Part shown: positions 61,927 to 64,000 of the stretch, one piece after another
Layout of the letters: every line of letters begins with the position of its first letter
How positions within the stretch are numbered: position 1 is the first letter of the stretch
Source of the DNA: a bacterium
Lineage (GTDB): Bacteria > Electryoneota > RPQS01
Assembly: GCA_016721565.1 (NCBI GenBank)
Contig: JADKHW010000006.1
Coordinates: forward strand, 61,425-125,424
Length of the DNA: 64,000 nt
Reading direction: 5' to 3'
Made by a program: the position numbers and the translations under genes
Notes under the pieces: generated by a model
Seen by the model: only the letters and a program-made list of their open reading frames with translations
The model's database searches: none
Told to the model about the DNA's origin: nothing

Positions 61927-62414
61927 TAGATGAGTCCAGTCGCTGTCATGTGTTGTTTCATTCGTATCGCGTGTACACTGGAATCGGGCGGTTGTGAGGC
62001 AAGCGCTTTTTGGAGTTCGACAACGTGCTTCTTAGCAAGCTTTAGTATCAGCATTCGTAGGCGTGTATCATTTTCAGACAAGTCACGGTACTTTTCATAA
62101 TCCGCCAGTAAGTCGTTTAGTTCATCAAGGTCACTTTGATACTTGCGATCAGATAGCCATTGGTCCAAATGAATACCCACAAAGGTAAGCAAACCGCGCA
62201 GACTTACGGCCTGTTGTTTTGTCAGGTGTTCGCCAGGGCCGAATACGCCCAGGCGAAATAGTATAGCTTCAAGTTCACGTCGGCTGGTCGTGTCAGCAAT
62301 TTCATCGTTGCACGTCAGATAATTTTCACGAACTATTAGAACGGACACGGCACCTGCTTTAAGTAGTTCTTCACTTAGTTGCATTGCCAAAGCGTCATTG
62401 TCTATATTCTTCAT
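61926..62414 (-). CDS. Unknown protein, first gene of the minus-strand operon
   Basis: 162 residues: a short N-terminal domain with the same A-x-L-x-x-E..GAVSVLIV..NYLTC..RRELEAIL layout as the two paralogues, then a helical C-terminal half (TKQQAVSLRGLLTFVGIHLDQWL; LRMLILKLAKKHVVELQKAL). It starts the operon that runs to the primase-helicase. Function unknown. Confidence 0.6.
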   Translation of the reverse strand: MKNIDNDALAMQLSEELLKAGAVSVLIVRENYLTCNDEIADTTSRRELEAILFRLGVFGPGEHLTKQQAVSLRGLLTFVGIHLDQWLSDRKYQSDLDELNDLLADYEKYRDLSENDTRLRMLILKLAKKHVVELQKALASQPPDSSVHAIRMKQHMTATGLI

Positions 62415-62562
62415 TTCAATTCCTATTTATTTAAGCCAGCGAAAGCCGCTGGAAATCTGTGCGACATTAAAGTCAGGGTTCACAGAAAGGCAAACGACCA
62501 CAAAGGACTGGAATCAGTCCCCTAATGGTCGTTCGTAGTTAATATATCGTCGTTATCCGGCA

Positions 62563-62586
62563 ATAAAAAAGCCGGCGTTAACCGGC
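62563..62586 (-). terminator. Minus-strand terminator upstream of the operon
   Basis: On the minus strand GCCGG-TTAACG-CCGGC is followed by TTTTTTATTG, so it stops transcription coming from the right before the operon begins at 62414. Confidence 0.7.
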
Positions 62587-63425
62587 GCAGAAAACATTAG
62601 GCATTCGCCTACAGGGGGATCTATCCGCGCCGATCAAATTTTCATGGGGTTATTTCGTATTTAGTTTTGCTGGTTAGCTGCGCAATCATGCGCGGCCTCC
62701 GTTACCTATAATATAATAATCGGCTGAATTTGGTCATTTCGTCGAAACATAAGTACCAATTCGCCCCGATTTATCGGTCGTCGCAGCGAACGCTTCAATC
62801 GAATTCCGGCACGCGGGGTCGCCGCCAAATTTTCGTGGCGAAAAACACGCGAATCAGTTTCTCGGGCCAAAGGTCGTCAACACGATTCACAGATGATGTT
62901 GTCTCGTGGTGTGATTTGCGGGTGGCGACCAGATGCAGTCGCAACGTGTTCGTGTTGTCGAAGCGGTAGCTTTCCCCGCATGTCCTCTCCTGATTGTCTC
63001 CCCATTTGGAGAGTCGAATCTCCAAAAGATGTTCGATTTCGGGCGATCGTCTGGCGACGTGTCCCAGGGTGGCTGGCGGGAGGATTTCGACCCACAGACC
63101 GATTTTTGGGGACTGTTTTTTAAGGGGTTACGATAGATTACGGTCGACAGCTGAATTGAAGGCCCGTAAGTCAAGATTAAACAGACTGATCCAAATCAGC
63201 AATCGGCCGGGAGGTCAGCTGAAGCCCGCCGAACTGCGCTGCGGCTACCAGTGAAAAATACGACCAAGTGACATCAACCGCGACCGATTTTGACGCTCTG
63301 GCGGACTACCTTTCTAACATCCCACCACAGACTTCACCAACATGCAAATATCTGTTGAATTAGCTTGAATGTATTTGTAGATTATTAGCACTCGTGAAGA
63401 TTTTGCAGTATCAAAGAATAAGTGA
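62587..63425. other. Gene-poor, GC-rich stretch, probably a degenerate region
   Basis: Several overlapping open frames occur on both strands, the clearest on the minus strand at 62795-63025 (EIRLSKWGDNQERTCGESYRF..., ...VDDLWPEKLIRVFFATKIW). None has a convincing ribosome site, and the GC-rich composition favours chance open frames. No repeats or RNA genes recognised. Confidence 0.4.
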
Positions 63426-64000
63426 ATGAGCAACCCATTCCCAAGCCAGTGGCGCATCGTCGAGATGTCAATGTTCGGCATTGAGATGTTTGAGATACCG
63501 ATGCTTTGGCTTCACGACGAACGGCATGGTTTCTTAAGATTCTGCGGAATGGAAGCAGGCGTTGACTATCAGCTTTCAGAACGGGATGCAAAGCCGTTTA
63601 TCGAATTCACGTGGTGGGAGCCGCATCGTCTTCCGCATTGCGGTCGGGGTTGGGCGAGTATTGATGGTCACACCCTGCAAGGAAAGATCTATATGCATGC
63701 GGGAGATCATTCCGACTTCAAAGCCGTGCAAGTGTATGGTGACCCGGATGAAGATTCGGTAGAAGCAATCTACACCAATGCTAAGGCTCAATCCCGACGC
63801 AAGCCAGTGATTCAACAGTCGAGGAAATCAACCGCTGTGCCGCGTTCGCGCAAAGTACAAAGCCCCATACCAGACAAAGTGCGCACGGCACTGAAGGAAC
63901 GACTGGAACGGCATATTGAGGCAAATTGGGACCATACGCTCGTCAGATTGATCCTACGCTTTCGTGCTGCCTACGCTTACGTTGATGTTCAAGATCCGAC
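63426..64000 (+). CDS. Unknown protein, 5' part (3' end outside window)
   Basis: Open from ATG 63426 to the window end (191 codons). Residues ~30-115 form one unit with FTWWEPHRLPHCGRGWASIDG and GKIYMHAGDHSDFKAV, a GRGW...G...H-x-GD-x-S-x-F pattern seen in small bacterial hypothetical proteins. A basic linker follows, and the last visible residues (LILRFRAAYAYVDV) resemble the start of another common small hypothetical domain, so it may be a fusion. Ribosome site weak. Function unknown. Confidence 0.6.
   Translation, partial: MSNPFPSQWRIVEMSMFGIEMFEIPMLWLHDERHGFLRFCGMEAGVDYQLSERDAKPFIEFTWWEPHRLPHCGRGWASIDGHTLQGKIYMHAGDHSDFKAVQVYGDPDEDSVEAIYTNAKAQSRRKPVIQQSRKSTAVPRSRKVQSPIPDKVRTALKERLERHIEANWDHTLVRLILRFRAAYAYVDVQDP

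Noticed and set aside
62795..63254. Overlapping open frames on both strands
   Set aside because: GC-rich DNA with several competing frames, no ribosome sites and no motif; listed only as a gene-poor stretch.

Overview
The window looks like a chromosome segment of a flagellated, diderm bacterium of the FCB (Fibrobacteres-Chlorobi-Bacteroidetes) superphylum, probably an uncultured lineage. The grounds are an LPS-type enzyme set (LpxH-like hydrolase, LptF/G-type permease), a sigma-28-driven flagellin locus, and ten proteins ending in the C-terminal sorting domain used by type IX-like secretion (FPNPFN / NYPNPFNP motifs and a Gly-x-Tyr-x-(Y/F) strand near the end). No secretion machinery is in the window; the phylum call is inference.

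Layout. 1-8.8 kb: flagellar filament locus (glycosyltransferase end, unknown protein, MerR regulator, two flagellins flanking a FliT/FlgN-like chaperone and an asparagine-synthase-like enzyme, then FliD, FliS and a FlgM-like anti-sigma factor), with two recognisable sigma-28 promoters. 9-13.8 kb: four two-component genes, including a REC-ATPase protein translationally coupled to a PAS-HisKA protein without an ATPase domain, which looks like a split kinase. 13.8-24.6 kb: mostly housekeeping genes (PAP2 phosphatase, LpxH-like, PBP1A, coiled-coil protein, LptF/G-type, RibD-like reductase, two tRNA-Ser) plus one stand-alone secreted sialidase-like protein flanked by palindromic repeats.

24.7-29.2 kb: a small island beside tRNA-Ser(GCT). 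A decayed tyrosine recombinase is followed by an operon encoding a ubiquitin-like beta-grasp protein, an E2-like protein with a tandem zinc-knuckle tail, a JAMM/JAB peptidase and an E1/ThiF-like enzyme. The gene order is that of bacterial Bil-type ubiquitin-like conjugation systems, but the E1 (and possibly the E2 start) is frameshifted.

29.2-57.3 kb: four consecutive modules of secreted proteins. Each starts with a beta-propeller-like protein carrying an almost identical 54-nt leader segment, followed by one or more larger proteins; the last large protein of each module is built as variable head (subtilisin, subtilisin, gingipain-like C25, BNR repeats) - beta-helix - TPR-like - sorting domain. 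Terminators and a ~430-bp intergenic segment are repeated between modules. Two of the large genes are cut by single in-frame stops that look like C-to-T changes.

57.3-63.3 kb: a replication module, probably from a mobile element, on the minus strand: archaeo-eukaryotic-type primase plus AAA+/SF3-type helicase (now in two frameshifted pieces), a DUF5659-like gene and three small genes, next to an inverted-repeat array of eleven GGTTACA iterons with mirrored spacing, a candidate origin. The right edge holds the start of an unknown gene. Single-base frameshifts cluster in the accessory regions while core genes are intact; biological decay and residual assembly error cannot be separated from sequence alone.
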